DNA from: Flavobacterium noncentrifugens
Lineage (GTDB): Bacteria; Bacteroidota; Bacteroidia; Flavobacteriales; Flavobacteriaceae
Reading direction: 5' to 3'
DNA length: 61,456 bases
Assembly (NCBI RefSeq): GCF_900100375.1
Contig: NZ_FNEZ01000009.1
Location: 1 to 61,456 of the forward strand
Shown: piece after piece, positions 8,190 through 17,338 of the stretch
Numbering within the stretch: the stretch's first letter is position 1
Layout: each line of letters begins with the position of its first letter
The notes under the pieces: generated by a model
The model's database searches: none
What the model saw: only the letters and a program-made list of their open reading frames with translations
What the model was told of the DNA's origin: nothing
Made by a program: the position numbers and the translations under genes

Positions 8190-9818
8190 ATGGATTTGAA
8201 CTTCAACAAAAACGAAGACCACAACAAACTTTTACTGTCCGATTTAAAACAGCGATTTGCCAAAGTGAAAGTTGGCGGCGGCGAAAAACGCATCGAAAAA
8301 CTGCATGGTGAAGGCAAAATGACTGCCCGAGAACGCATCGACTACCTGCTTGACCCGAAAGCAAAAAGCATAGAAATTGCTGCTTTTGCCGGCGATGGCA
8401 TGTATGCAGAACACGGCGGTTGCCCATCGGGCGGAGTGGTGGTGAAAATTGGTTACATCAAAGGAAAGCAATGCGTTGTTGTTGCCAATGACGCGACCGT
8501 AAAAGCCGGAGCCTGGTTTCCGATCACCGGAAAAAAGAACCTTCGTGCGCAGGAAATCTCTATCGAAAACCGTCTACCTATTATATATCTCGTTGACAGC
8601 GCCGGGGTTTATCTCCCGTTGCAGGACGAAATTTTCCCAGACAAAGAGCATTTCGGGCGTATTTTCAGGAACAATGCCGTCATGAGCAGCATGGGAATTA
8701 TCCAGATTGCAGCCGTTATGGGAAGCTGTGTTGCCGGTGGCGCTTACCTGCCAATCATGAGCGACGAAGCGATGATCGTTGATAAAACCGGAAGTATTTT
8801 CCTCGCCGGAAGCTATTTAGTAAAAGCTGCAATTGGCGAATCGATCGACAATGAAACTCTTGGCGGTGCCACGACGCATTGTGAAATTTCAGGTGTAACC
8901 GATTACAAAGCAAAAGACGATAAAGATGCTTTGGACAGGATCCGGAATATCGTAGATAAAATCGGCGATTTTGATAAGGCGGGTTTCAGCAGGATCAAGT
9001 CTGAAAAACCGGCAATGAACGAAGCAGACATTTACGGAATCTTGCCAAAAGCAAGGAACGAACAGTATGACATGATGGAAATCATCAACCGTTTGGTCGA
9101 TAATTCTGAATTTGAAGCGTATAAAGACGGCTACGGTCAAACCATTTTAACAGGTTATGCCCGAATTGACGGCTGGGCTGTGGGAATTGTAGCCAATCAA
9201 AGAAAAGTTGTCAAATCCGGAAAAGGCGAAATGCAGTTTGGCGGTGTGATCTATTCAGATTCTGCCGATAAGGCCACGCGTTTTATTGCGAATTGCAACC
9301 AGAAGAAAATCCCGCTCGTTTTCATTCAGGATGTTACCGGATTTATGGTTGGTTCCAAATCGGAACACGGCGGCATCATTAAAGACGGCGCGAAAATGGT
9401 GAATGCGGTTTCGAATTCGGTCGTGCCGAAATTTACCGTAATCGTAGGAAATTCCTACGGGGCAGGAAATTACGCGATGTGCGGAAAAGCATACGATCCG
9501 AGATTGATATTTGCCTGGCCAAGTGCCGAACTTGCCGTGATGGGCGGAACTCAGGCCGCGAAGGTGCTCGCGCAAATCGAAGCATCTTCATTAAAAGCCA
9601 AAGGCGAAGTCGTTGATGAGGCTAAAGAAGCTGAATTATTCGACAAAATAAAAGCGCGTTACGATGCACAGGTGTCTCCTTATTATGCAGCGTCACGAAT
9701 CTGGACCGATGCAGTTATCGATCCGCTTGACACCAGAACCTGGATTTCTATGGGAATAGAAGCGGCAAACCACGCGCCTATTGAAAAGAAATTTAATCTG
9801 GGCGTGATTCAGGTCTGA
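8190..9818 (+). CDS. Acyl-CoA carboxylase, carboxyltransferase (beta) subunit, MccB-like
   Basis: 542 residues from the ATG at 8190 (MDLNFNKNEDHNKL); an upstream start at 8082 would add 36 residues that do not look like the family. The protein transfers CO2 from biotin to an acyl-CoA. The order ATVKAGAWFP, RAQEISIENRLPIIYLVDSAG, FGRIFRNNA, GGAYLPIMSDEA and FLAGSYLVKAA matches the methylcrotonyl-CoA carboxylase-type beta subunit, and the C-terminal half has FIQDVTGFMVG and GNSYGAGNYAMCG, the second acyl-CoA site. The biotin-carrying alpha subunit is not in this window. The true substrate (methylcrotonyl-, propionyl- or other acyl-CoA) cannot be fixed from sequence alone. Confidence 0.88.
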   Translation: MDLNFNKNEDHNKLLLSDLKQRFAKVKVGGGEKRIEKLHGEGKMTARERIDYLLDPKAKSIEIAAFAGDGMYAEHGGCPSGGVVVKIGYIKGKQCVVVANDATVKAGAWFPITGKKNLRAQEISIENRLPIIYLVDSAGVYLPLQDEIFPDKEHFGRIFRNNAVMSSMGIIQIAAVMGSCVAGGAYLPIMSDEAMIVDKTGSIFLAGSYLVKAAIGESIDNETLGGATTHCEISGVTDYKAKDDKDALDRIRNIVDKIGDFDKAGFSRIKSEKPAMNEADIYGILPKARNEQYDMMEIINRLVDNSEFEAYKDGYGQTILTGYARIDGWAVGIVANQRKVVKSGKGEMQFGGVIYSDSADKATRFIANCNQKKIPLVFIQDVTGFMVGSKSEHGGIIKDGAKMVNAVSNSVVPKFTVIVGNSYGAGNYAMCGKAYDPRLIFAWPSAELAVMGGTQAAKVLAQIEASSLKAKGEVVDEAKEAELFDKIKARYDAQVSPYYAASRIWTDAVIDPLDTRTWISMGIEAANHAPIEKKFNLGVIQV

Positions 9819-9868
9819 TTTCGGTGACAAAAAATAAAAATAGTTACTAAATGGAGAAATTTGGCATT

Positions 9869-11491
9869 ATGAGAAAAATTGCAATTGCGTCATTGTTATG
9901 TATCGGACTCCAGAACATTTTCGCCCAGGAAAATTTTACCAAAAGGGATTCCCTTCACGGCGGCCTTCGTTTTGAAAGGACGTCATACGATGTGCTTCAC
10001 TATGATCTCAATATTAAGGTCAATCCTGATGAAAGATTCATTTCCGGCTATAACGAAATCGCTTTTAAAGCTGTTGAAGAAACGAATAAGATCCAGGTCG
10101 ATTTGTTCGAAAACATGAAAATCGACAGCATTATTTTTAACTCCAAAAAATTACCTTATAAACGGGAATTCGATGCGGTTTTTATCTCTTTTGAAAATCC
10201 GGTTCTAAAAAATTCCCAGCAAAAAATCCGTGTGTATTATTCTGGAAATCCTATTGTTGCCAAACGTGCACCGTGGGATGGCGGATTCGTATTTTCGAAA
10301 GATCAAAACGGAAAACCGTGGATTGGCGTGGCCGTACAAGGAACCGGAGCCAGTTTGTGGTATCCTGTAAAAGATTCCCAATCTGACGAACCGGACAATG
10401 GCGCGACCATTAAAATCGCTGTTCCAAATGGTTTAATGGATGTTTCCAACGGCAGATTTATCGGAAGCCAGGATTTAAAAAACGGCTATACACGCTGGGA
10501 TTGGGAAGTCAAAAACCCAATCAACAATTATGACATTACGGCCAACATCGGCGATTATGCACACATTCATGACCATTACAAAGGATTGGATCTTGATTAT
10601 TATGTGCTGTCTTATAACGAAGAAATTGCAAAAAAACATTTTGAGGAAGTCAAACCGATGATGGATTGTTTTCAATCGAAATTTGGCAACTATCCGTTTC
10701 CTGAAGACGGCTATAAATTGGTTGAAACGCCCTATCTCGGCATGGAACATCAAAGCGCAGTAGCTTATGGAAACAACTTCAAGCAAGGTTACAAAGGCAG
10801 TGATCTGTCGGGCACCGGAAACGGATTGTTGTTTGATTTTATCACCATCCACGAAAGTGGACACGAATGGTTTGGCAACAGCATTACGTCTAAAGATGTG
10901 GCCGATATGTGGATTCACGAGAGCTTTACCTGTTATTCCGAAACCGTGTTTTTAGAATGCCAGTTTGGGATTGAAAAAGCAATGGCTTATGTCAACGGAC
11001 TCAAAAAAAACGTGCAGAACGACAAGCCTGTTATTGGGAAATATGGCGTGAACAATGAAGGTTCGGGCGATATGTATTACAAAGGCGCGCTGATGCTGAA
11101 TACGATCCGGAGCATAATCAATGAGGATACAAAATTCTGGAAAGTGCTTTTGGATTATTCGAACCATTTCCGCCACCAGATCATTGAAACAAAAGATGCC
11201 GTTGATTTTTTTAATGCAGAAACCGGAATGTACCTGACGCCGGTTTTCAATCAATACCTTCGTTACAAAAACATCCCGATCCTGCAACTCCGCAAAAATA
11301 AAAAAGCAGTCGAATACCGTTGGGTTACCGATGAGCCTGATTTTGAAATGCCTGTTGAAATTACTGCGAATCACAAAAATTTTCGCTTAAACGCAAGCAA
11401 TAAATGGCAATCAACGAAGTTTACCGTTAAAAATATTAAAGATGTAACCGTCGCGCAAAACAGGTTTTATGTCGAAGTTCAAAAACTATAA
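9869..11491 (+). CDS. M1 family zinc metallopeptidase (aminopeptidase N-like), exported
   Basis: About 540 residues. A signal peptide (MRKIAIASLLCIGLQNIFAQ) supports the start at 9869; the ATG at 9851 would add six residues and cannot be excluded. The N-terminal beta domain is followed by GMEHQSAVAYG, the counterpart of the GAMEN exopeptidase motif, and by the zinc site HESGHEWFGN with the third ligand in WIHESF about 19 residues later. These are the hallmarks of M1 peptidases. The family trims N-terminal residues from peptides; the signal peptide places this one outside the inner membrane. It lies 50 bp after the carboxylase gene and may share its transcript. The protein is shorter than E. 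coli PepN because it lacks the large C-terminal helical domain. Confidence 0.9.
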   Translation: MRKIAIASLLCIGLQNIFAQENFTKRDSLHGGLRFERTSYDVLHYDLNIKVNPDERFISGYNEIAFKAVEETNKIQVDLFENMKIDSIIFNSKKLPYKREFDAVFISFENPVLKNSQQKIRVYYSGNPIVAKRAPWDGGFVFSKDQNGKPWIGVAVQGTGASLWYPVKDSQSDEPDNGATIKIAVPNGLMDVSNGRFIGSQDLKNGYTRWDWEVKNPINNYDITANIGDYAHIHDHYKGLDLDYYVLSYNEEIAKKHFEEVKPMMDCFQSKFGNYPFPEDGYKLVETPYLGMEHQSAVAYGNNFKQGYKGSDLSGTGNGLLFDFITIHESGHEWFGNSITSKDVADMWIHESFTCYSETVFLECQFGIEKAMAYVNGLKKNVQNDKPVIGKYGVNNEGSGDMYYKGALMLNTIRSIINEDTKFWKVLLDYSNHFRHQIIETKDAVDFFNAETGMYLTPVFNQYLRYKNIPILQLRKNKKAVEYRWVTDEPDFEMPVEITANHKNFRLNASNKWQSTKFTVKNIKDVTVAQNRFYVEVQKL

Positions 11492-11493
11492 TT

Positions 11494-11757
11494 TCACAGA
11501 TTGATAAAAACCCGCAATTTTTCCTTTTCAAATGCGCCGATCCTGCGGTAAAACCCAATTGCTTTTTCACTAAATACCGGCGTTTGCCATTGAATGTTCC
11601 CGCAATGATTTGCTTTTGCAACTTCTTTCAGGTGCTCAAAAACCCGATCACCAATTTTCATTCCCCGGAAATCAGGCTCTAAATACAGGCAATCGAGATA
11701 TAAAAAACGCTGCGCATCCCAAAACAATTGCACCTGAAAATGACAGCCAAATAACAT
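11494..11757 (-). pseudogene. N-terminally truncated GNAT acetyltransferase remnant
   Basis: The reading frame keeps only the C-terminal half of a GNAT fold: strand 4 (FLYLDCLYLEPDFRG), the acetyl-CoA loop RGMKIG and the distal SEKAIGFYRRIGAFE segment. Members of this group are usually about 145-160 residues, but only 87 remain from the ATG at 11757 (94 if a TTG at 11778 is used). The missing half would fall in the menE terminator and menE itself, so there is no room for it. It is convergent with the M1 gene, 2 bp away. A short functional protein is possible; a remnant is more likely. Confidence 0.6.
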
Positions 11758-11775
11758 GCGCCTGTTAACATCCAA

Positions 11776-11803
11776 CAAAAAAGCCGCTTAATTTGCGGCT
11801 TCT
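11776..11803 (-). terminator. Terminator overlapping the end of menE
   Basis: Stem AAGCCGC / GCGGCTT (11781-11787 and 11795-11801) with a U-run on the minus strand (A-run 11777-11782). It overlaps the MenE stop codon and separates menE from the GNAT remnant. Confidence 0.6.
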
Positions 11804-12852
11804 TTTAATATTTCTTTTCGCATCATTTTCCCGGTTTCGGTTTCGGCGAATTTTGGAACAAATAATATGGCTTTCGGACGTTCATATTTATCGAGCTCTT
11901 CAAAAACATGAGGCTCGAGTGCGCGTTCTTCCCCTTCGAGCACCAACACAAGTTTTTCTCCAAGCTGCTCATCCGGAAGCCCGCCAAACATAAACCTCGA
12001 CTGGATTTTGCCTGATAATTTCTCTTCAATCTGTTCCGGAATTAATTTGATGCCGCCGCTGTTTACGACATTGTCAAAACGTCCCAGGAAAATAAACTGG
12101 TTTTCATTGACCAATTCAACAAGGTCGTTGGTTACGATGACTTCGTCGGAAATTCTTGGCGCATGGATCACGAGGCAATTGTTGTCGTCATAAGAAATCG
12201 TGACATTTGGCAACACCGTAAAAGCCTGCTCGCCTACTCTTTTCGCGGCAATATGCGTGATGGTTTCGGTCATGCCGTATGTTTCATAGACTTCTGTTGG
12301 CAATTCTGCCAATGCATCTTCAAGCGTCCTATGGATGTAAACGCCGCCGATGATGACTTTTTTGACGTTTTTCAATTCTTCCAGTGAATGTTTTGCCTGC
12401 AACGGAACCATCGCAGCAAAATCATAAACCGTGTCATTGTTTTTTAGCGGAGTCGAATTCGGGGCCACAAAATCCATGTCTAAACCTAAAATAAATCCGC
12501 GAACGAACATCATTTTGCCTGCGATGTATTTCGCCGGAAGGCAATGAAGCGCTTTATTCCCCGGAGCAAGATCGAAAAAATCGCCTGTTGCCAACGCCGA
12601 ATTGACCATCGCCTGTTTTTCTACGCGAATGCGTTTTGGTGTTCCCGTGCTTCCTGAAGTATTGATGTCGATGTACGGATTGTTGTCAAACCAGTCAAGC
12701 AGAAAATTGCCCACGGGTTTTTCAAAATCATCGCCTTCTTTAATAAAACTGTAGGCCACACGGCATAAATCATCTTTATCGAGGTGAAAGCCGTTGAGCT
12801 TGAAACTGTTGTGAACGTTATGATACGTTGGGGTTGCGTTAAGCGTTGTCAT
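11788..12852 (-). CDS. menE: o-Succinylbenzoate--CoA ligase-like AMP-forming enzyme (menaquinone synthesis)
   Basis: 354 residues from the ATG at 12852 (MTTLNATPTYHNVHNSF); the open frame extends further upstream but only inside the CPBP gene. The AMP-binding P-loop variant DINTSGSTGTPKR and the adenylation motif YGMTETITHIA mark the ANL superfamily, and FLGRFDNVVNSGGIKL marks the hinge. The short form without a long N-terminal domain is typical of Bacteroidota MenE, which activates o-succinylbenzoate with CoA in menaquinone synthesis. Its start overlaps the end of the CPBP gene by 14 bp, so the two are translationally coupled. No other men gene lies in the window; assignment rests on family resemblance. 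Confidence 0.8.
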   Translation of the reverse strand: MTTLNATPTYHNVHNSFKLNGFHLDKDDLCRVAYSFIKEGDDFEKPVGNFLLDWFDNNPYIDINTSGSTGTPKRIRVEKQAMVNSALATGDFFDLAPGNKALHCLPAKYIAGKMMFVRGFILGLDMDFVAPNSTPLKNNDTVYDFAAMVPLQAKHSLEELKNVKKVIIGGVYIHRTLEDALAELPTEVYETYGMTETITHIAAKRVGEQAFTVLPNVTISYDDNNCLVIHAPRISDEVIVTNDLVELVNENQFIFLGRFDNVVNSGGIKLIPEQIEEKLSGKIQSRFMFGGLPDEQLGEKLVLVLEGEERALEPHVFEELDKYERPKAILFVPKFAETETGKMMRKEILKEAAN

Positions 12853-13828
12853 TGTCTTCTGGTATTTCATTAATGAGTCGGTCGTCTGCGAGCTGGGAAA
12901 TGCCTTCGGATGGAAAAACCAAATTTCCGGTAAGCCTGTCTTTCCAATCGCTCCAGCCGTATTTTTTACTAAAGATAAATAAAAGTATGGGGAAAATAAC
13001 CACGATTGGGAAAAGAATGTCATAGCCTACAGTTGGTTCTGCAACATCTTTCAACACCGATTCCGTTTGGAAAACCGACCAATCGGATGTAATCAGCAGT
13101 GCACCAACGAGATTGTTAGCGGCGTGAAAACCCAGGGAAAGCTCAAGCCCGTCATCCATCAAAACCAAAATTCCCAGAAACAAACCTGTACCTATATAAT
13201 ATACGAGCGAAATGTATCCGATTTTTTCAACTTCGGGATTTAAAATGTGCATTGTCCCGAAAATTACCGAAGTCATCAGAAGCGGAAACCATTTGTTCAT
13301 CGACAAATTTCCAAAACCCTGCATTAAATAACCCCTAAAAACATATTCTTCGGTCGAAGTCTGAATCGGGATCATAACAACTGAAATGACGAGCAAGATC
13401 AGAAAAGGAACCGGCTTAAAATTGACGATGAAATCCTGAGGGTTTTCATAATACGAATAAGCCGTTGCAGCAGCTGTAAAAATGCCCCATAGTGCAAAAG
13501 AAAATAAAATCCTGCCCCAATCGGTTTTTCTCCTGGCAGTCGTAACCTCGCGAATGGTTTGGTGGTGCAGGTATTTGACTACTATAAAAAAACCGATGAT
13601 CGCAAATACGAACGACAGCATCAGTAAAAATAAAGTCAGGTTCGAATCAAGCATCGTCATTAAATCAACCGAGGAAGTCGGAATGCCTTTTCCGGTTGTA
13701 TATGCTTTGATGAAAACACCAATTCCCAAAGGTAAATTTCCTACTGCCGATGCAAAAATGATCAGGGTTGAACCAATCAGGTATTTCCAGAATTTATTTT
13801 CAGGCTTGATGCCTTGTTCTATAAACAT
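12839..13828 (-). CDS. CPBP family intramembrane metalloprotease (CAAX/Abi type)
   Basis: 329 residues with about eight hydrophobic segments. The glutamate motif EEYVFRGYLMQ, a histidine in GTMHILNPE and a third conserved site in GFHAANNLVG are the three CPBP/Abi active-site motifs. The family cleaves within membranes; substrates are usually unknown in bacteria. The gene precedes and overlaps menE by 14 bp, an arrangement that suggests co-expression but gives no functional clue. The divergent neighbour (ArsC-like) starts about 100 bp away. Confidence 0.85.
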   Translation of the reverse strand: MFIEQGIKPENKFWKYLIGSTLIIFASAVGNLPLGIGVFIKAYTTGKGIPTSSVDLMTMLDSNLTLFLLMLSFVFAIIGFFIVVKYLHHQTIREVTTARRKTDWGRILFSFALWGIFTAAATAYSYYENPQDFIVNFKPVPFLILLVISVVMIPIQTSTEEYVFRGYLMQGFGNLSMNKWFPLLMTSVIFGTMHILNPEVEKIGYISLVYYIGTGLFLGILVLMDDGLELSLGFHAANNLVGALLITSDWSVFQTESVLKDVAEPTVGYDILFPIVVIFPILLFIFSKKYGWSDWKDRLTGNLVFPSEGISQLADDRLINEIPEDNDNA

Positions 13829-13927
13829 GCGTTTTGATTTTCTCGGCTGCAGCCAATTTTACGTTGGTCCAATTTAGGTTATTTTTAAAATTAAATCAAT
13901 TACTTTGTAAAAAAATATAGCATAAAT

Positions 13928-14269
13928 ATGATCCAGGTCTTACACAATCCACGCTGCGGAAAATCAAGGAGTTGCCTTGCCTTTCTTGAAGAATCCGGAA
14001 AAGAATTTGAAGTCATTAAATATCTGGTTGACGTCCCAACATTTGACGAATTGCAATCCATCATCAAGAAACTCGGCATGAAACCGATAGAAGTTGTTCG
14101 CACGAAAGAACCCATCTGGATCGAAAAATTCAAAAGCAAAACTTTATCCGATGCCGAAATCATCAAAGCGATGGTTCAAAATCCCATCCTGATCGAACGC
14201 CCGATCGTCATCAACGGCGACAAAGCAATCATCGCAAGACCAATGGAAAAAGCAGCGGAAATTATTTAA
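13928..14269 (+). CDS. ArsC/Spx-family thioredoxin-fold protein, arsenate reductase-like
   Basis: 113 residues with the family size and the N-terminal motif HNPRCGKSR, whose cysteine is the catalytic residue of glutaredoxin-coupled arsenate reductases. LIERPIVI provides the conserved arginine. The usual motif NPxCGTSR is altered (K for T), so true arsenate reduction is uncertain; many chromosomal members have unknown thiol functions. No arsenite pump or ArsR regulator is adjacent. A near-consensus -7 element (TTACTTTG, 13900-13907) lies 21 bp upstream of the ATG. Confidence 0.8.
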   Translation: MIQVLHNPRCGKSRSCLAFLEESGKEFEVIKYLVDVPTFDELQSIIKKLGMKPIEVVRTKEPIWIEKFKSKTLSDAEIIKAMVQNPILIERPIVINGDKAIIARPMEKAAEII

Positions 14270-14296
14270 TATCCAAGCTAAATGTTTTAACAAACC

Positions 14297-14332
14297 TTTG
14301 TGAAACGCCCGCTAAACCAACTCCTACTTTTG
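14297..14332 (+). promoter_or_regulatory. Candidate promoter for the outer-membrane receptor gene
   Basis: TACTTTTG (14325-14332) is a full TAnnTTTG match. TTTG at 14297-14300 lies 24 bp upstream, one base beyond the usual range. The -7 box is 31 bp ahead of the ATG at 14364. Confidence 0.5.
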
Positions 14333-14363
14333 TGTTCTTACGCAGAGCATTTAATTATAACCT

Positions 14364-16823
14364 ATGAAAAAAATCACATTCGCACTTTTCCTCACCTTAC
14401 TCCTATCGGTTTTTACAAGTTTTGCACAAGAAAGACCGGCAGCCACAAAAGTTAAAGTTACCGGAAATGTAACTGAAAAAATCAGCAAGCAACCTTTAGA
14501 ATACGCAACAATTACGCTGACCAATACCAAAAACCCAAAATCTATCGCCGGCGGAATTACAAACAACAAAGGCGAATTTGACGTTGATGTGACTCCAGGA
14601 ACTTACGACATCAAAGTCGAGTTCATTTCCTTCAAAGCCACTGAAATCAAATCCAAAAACATTACTGAAAACACCAATCTGGGAACTGTCGGACTCGATG
14701 AAGATGCGACGCAACTCCAGGCCGTTGAAGTACGTGCCGAAGCGACAACGGTTCAAATTAAACTCGATAAAAAAGTATACAGCGTCGGGCAGGATCTGCT
14801 TGTAAAAGGCGGAACCGTAAGCGATGTACTCGACAATATTCCGTCAGTTACGGTCGATGCCGATGGAACGATCGCTTTGCGCGGAAATGACAATGTTCGG
14901 ATTTTAATTGATGGACGTCCGTCTAATGCGATCAATATTTCCGAAGCATTGCGCCAGATTCCGGCCGATGCAATTGATAAAGTAGAAGTCGTTACGAATC
15001 CGTCTGCGCGTTACGATTCAGAAGGCGGCGGCGGATTGTTGAACATCATCCTCAAAAAAGGAAAAAACCAGGGCATCAACGGAACCATTATTTTATCTGC
15101 CGGAGATCCGAAAAATTATGGTGTTTCGGGAAATGTAAATTACAAAACCGAGCAATTTAATTTATACACGACCACAGGCTACAGCAACCGACAAAACAAC
15201 GGAAATTCAAGAACAGATTCCCAGTATTTTTTAGACGGCGTCACTTCAAAATATACCAATGAACGCCGAGAAAATGAAAGGTCAAGCGAAGGCTACAATT
15301 CAAATGTTGGATTGGATTGGTATTTAGACAAATCAACAACCTGGAGCAACAGCATCAATGTACGCAGGAACAGCGGTGGAAATCCTGAAACGGTAATCAC
15401 GGATAATTTTAATGCACAAAATATTTTTCAATATACCAATTACCGATTTAACGATCAGTTCAGCGAAAGCAAATCAGCTGAATTCAACACGAATTTTGTC
15501 AAGAATTTCACAAAAGAAGGCCACAAATTAACGATCGATGGTTCGTTTTCATCAAACCGCGACAACGACAATTCGGAAATTACAGACCTTTCAATTACAA
15601 ATACAGCCAATGTCCAAACGCAGCAGCGCAACATCGTCCAGACCGATTATGTATTGCCGCTTGGCAAAGCCAGCCAGTTCGAAGCCGGTTATAAAGGCGA
15701 TTTCAACAAGCTTTTCACGGATTATAAAGTAGACAATTTAAATGCAATGACAGGTTTGTTTGAAAACGATTACCGTTACACAAACGTATTGGATTACCGC
15801 GAACAGATCAATGCGCTGTATTCGCAATTTGGTACTAAAATCAATAAATTTTCGATCTTGCTCGGACTGCGTTGGGAAGATTCAAAAATCACGATCAACC
15901 AGTTAACGGCAGCCGATTTCAGTACGAAAAAATACAACAACTTTTTCCCGAGCGCCTTTTTCACTTATGAAGTGTCAGATAAAAGCAGCGTTTCATTGAA
16001 TTACAGCAGAAGGATTTCACGCCCGCGCGGCCGTTTCATCAATCCGTTTTCAAGCCTTTCGAGCGCGATCAACATCTTTAAAGGAAACCCAAATTTAGAT
16101 CCTTCACTAACCGACGCTTTTGATTTGGGTTTTCTAAAACGCTGGAGCAAATTAACGCTGAGTACTTCGGCATACATCAACAAAACAACCGATTCTTTCC
16201 AGTTTGTAAGATCACCTTCGGGAGAATTTGTAGACGGCACGCCGGTAATTTACAGCTCGCCGGTTAATTTGGGTAAGGAAACCCGTTTTGGATTTGAGTT
16301 CACCTTAAACTACAATCCGTTCAAATGGTGGAAACTCAACAGCAATTTTAATTTCTTCCGCAACAAAACCGAAGGCGAATATTCATACACTGTCACCGAA
16401 CAAGGTTTGCCTGTTACGGTTAACGAAAGCCTCAACAACACGGCAAATTCCTGGTTTACAAGATTGTCTTCTAAAATATCGCTTCCATACAAAATCGACT
16501 GGCAAACGAATTTTACGTATAACGGCCCACAAAATACGGCGCAGGGAAAAAATAAAGGGAACGGCGCAGTAAACCTCGGCTTCAGCAAAGATTTATTAAA
16601 AGACAAGGCGACCATTGCGCTAAACGTGCAGGATTTGTTCAATTCGCGCAAACGAATTACCGAAACCTATCTGGAAAGCCTGAATTCATATAGCGAAATG
16701 CAATGGAGGACGCGCCAGGCCACACTTTCCTTTACTTACAGGTTCAATCAGAAAAAAGGGGAAAAACAACAGCAGAAAAAACGCGGTGACGACAACGGCG
16801 GAAGTGATGAATTTCCAGGATAA
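14364..16823 (+). CDS. TonB-dependent receptor-like outer membrane beta-barrel protein
   Basis: 819 residues. Signal peptide MKKITFALFLTLLLSVFTSFAQ, then a carboxypeptidase-regulatory-like domain (about 30-115, TGNVTEKISKQPLEYATITL), then a plug-like domain (SVTVDADGTIALRGNDNVRI, LIDGRPSNAI, VVTNPSARYDSEGGGGLLNI) and a long C-terminal beta-barrel with alternating aromatic strands. It belongs to the outer membrane beta-barrel group that takes up or binds unknown ligands. No SusD partner is next to it, so it is not a classical glycan-uptake pair. The last 20 residues are unusually polar (glutamine/lysine run, then DDNGGSDEF) rather than ending at an aromatic residue. Ligand unknown. Confidence 0.88.
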   Translation: MKKITFALFLTLLLSVFTSFAQERPAATKVKVTGNVTEKISKQPLEYATITLTNTKNPKSIAGGITNNKGEFDVDVTPGTYDIKVEFISFKATEIKSKNITENTNLGTVGLDEDATQLQAVEVRAEATTVQIKLDKKVYSVGQDLLVKGGTVSDVLDNIPSVTVDADGTIALRGNDNVRILIDGRPSNAINISEALRQIPADAIDKVEVVTNPSARYDSEGGGGLLNIILKKGKNQGINGTIILSAGDPKNYGVSGNVNYKTEQFNLYTTTGYSNRQNNGNSRTDSQYFLDGVTSKYTNERRENERSSEGYNSNVGLDWYLDKSTTWSNSINVRRNSGGNPETVITDNFNAQNIFQYTNYRFNDQFSESKSAEFNTNFVKNFTKEGHKLTIDGSFSSNRDNDNSEITDLSITNTANVQTQQRNIVQTDYVLPLGKASQFEAGYKGDFNKLFTDYKVDNLNAMTGLFENDYRYTNVLDYREQINALYSQFGTKINKFSILLGLRWEDSKITINQLTAADFSTKKYNNFFPSAFFTYEVSDKSSVSLNYSRRISRPRGRFINPFSSLSSAINIFKGNPNLDPSLTDAFDLGFLKRWSKLTLSTSAYINKTTDSFQFVRSPSGEFVDGTPVIYSSPVNLGKETRFGFEFTLNYNPFKWWKLNSNFNFFRNKTEGEYSYTVTEQGLPVTVNESLNNTANSWFTRLSSKISLPYKIDWQTNFTYNGPQNTAQGKNKGNGAVNLGFSKDLLKDKATIALNVQDLFNSRKRITETYLESLNSYSEMQWRTRQATLSFTYRFNQKKGEKQQQKKRGDDNGGSDEFPG

Positions 16824-16856
16824 AAAAAAGGAACTCAATGAGTTCCTTTTTTTTGT
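16822..16856. terminator. Bidirectional terminator between convergent genes
   Basis: Perfect stem GGAACTCA / TGAGTTCC (16830-16846) flanked by A-run and T-run, so it can stop transcription from the receptor gene and from the opposing small membrane gene. Confidence 0.85.
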
Positions 16857-16868
16857 GGCAATCAAAAG

Positions 16869-17048
16869 CTATAAAGCTGATTGCTGATCTTCGTGCTTTT
16901 TCTTCGCTCTCTTTTCCTTGTAAAGCTCCCAGCTTGCACCGCCAACCCAGTAAGAAACGAATCCTACCAAGAAAAACATCAGCCAGAATCCTAAAGTAAG
17001 AATCGAAAGGAAGAGTAAAAAGCCTAAATACTGTGAAAATTCAAACAT
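16869..17048 (-). CDS. Small hypothetical membrane protein
   Basis: 59 residues from ATG at 17048 (MFEFSQYLGFLLF); an upstream ATG at 17078 is less likely. Residues 5-40 hold one long or two short transmembrane segments (LFLSILTLGFWLMFFLVGFV), followed by a charged tail KEKRAKKKHEDQQ. I do not recognise a named family. It is convergent with the receptor gene and shares its terminator. Confidence 0.6.
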   Translation of the reverse strand: MFEFSQYLGFLLFLSILTLGFWLMFFLVGFVSYWVGGASWELYKEKRAKKKHEDQQSAL

Positions 17049-17145
17049 GTTTTCCGGAATTTTTTGAATTATGAGCAAATGTAAGTTTATTATTTTTTCT
17101 CACCAATTAAAACCAAATCAATTTTCATAAAATAACATTTATCCG

Positions 17146-17153
17146 TATTTTTG
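17146..17153 (+). promoter_or_regulatory. Candidate distal promoter for fumC giving a ~180 nt leader
   Basis: TATTTTTG is a full TAnnTTTG match. It lies 186 bp upstream of the fumC ATG, so a transcript from here would carry the hairpin at 17173-17189 and the structured repeat at 17209-17290. No clear -33 TTG is seen. Confidence 0.35.
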
Positions 17154-17172
17154 GATTTGAAATTAAAAGGAG

Positions 17173-17207
17173 AACAGCCAGTGGCTGTTAGGTATTTTTT
17201 TATTTTT
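17173..17207 (+). terminator. Terminator-like hairpin in the fumC leader
   Basis: Perfect stem AACAGCC / GGCTGTT (17173-17179, 17183-17189, loop AGT) followed within five bases by a T-rich run (17194-17207). No upstream plus-strand gene needs termination, so it may be an attenuator or part of the adjoining repeat element. Confidence 0.4.
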
Positions 17208-17208
17208 A

Positions 17209-17290
17209 GGAGCTGTTTCCCGCTATCCGTTGCAATCTTTTTTCGCTTTGCAAGCTTCAAAAAGGATTTCCACTGCTATCGGGGCTAGGG
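17209..17290 (+). repeat. Dispersed structured intergenic repeat, copy 1
   Basis: 82 nt element beginning GGAGC and ending GGGCTAGGG. An inner imperfect hairpin pairs AATCTTTTT with AAAAAGGATT. A clearly related copy lies at 51410-51488 on the other strand; both share TTTCC, TCCG, ATCTTTT, CTTTGC, CAAAAGGAT or AAAAAGGAT, and GGGCTAGGG in the same order. From memory, similar elements recur in Flavobacterium intergenic DNA, but I could not check this. It ends 48 bp before fumC. Confidence 0.7.
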
Positions 17291-17338
17291 TTTCAAAGTC
17301 AAATCAACATTCAAACATAAAACCAACATATCAATACA

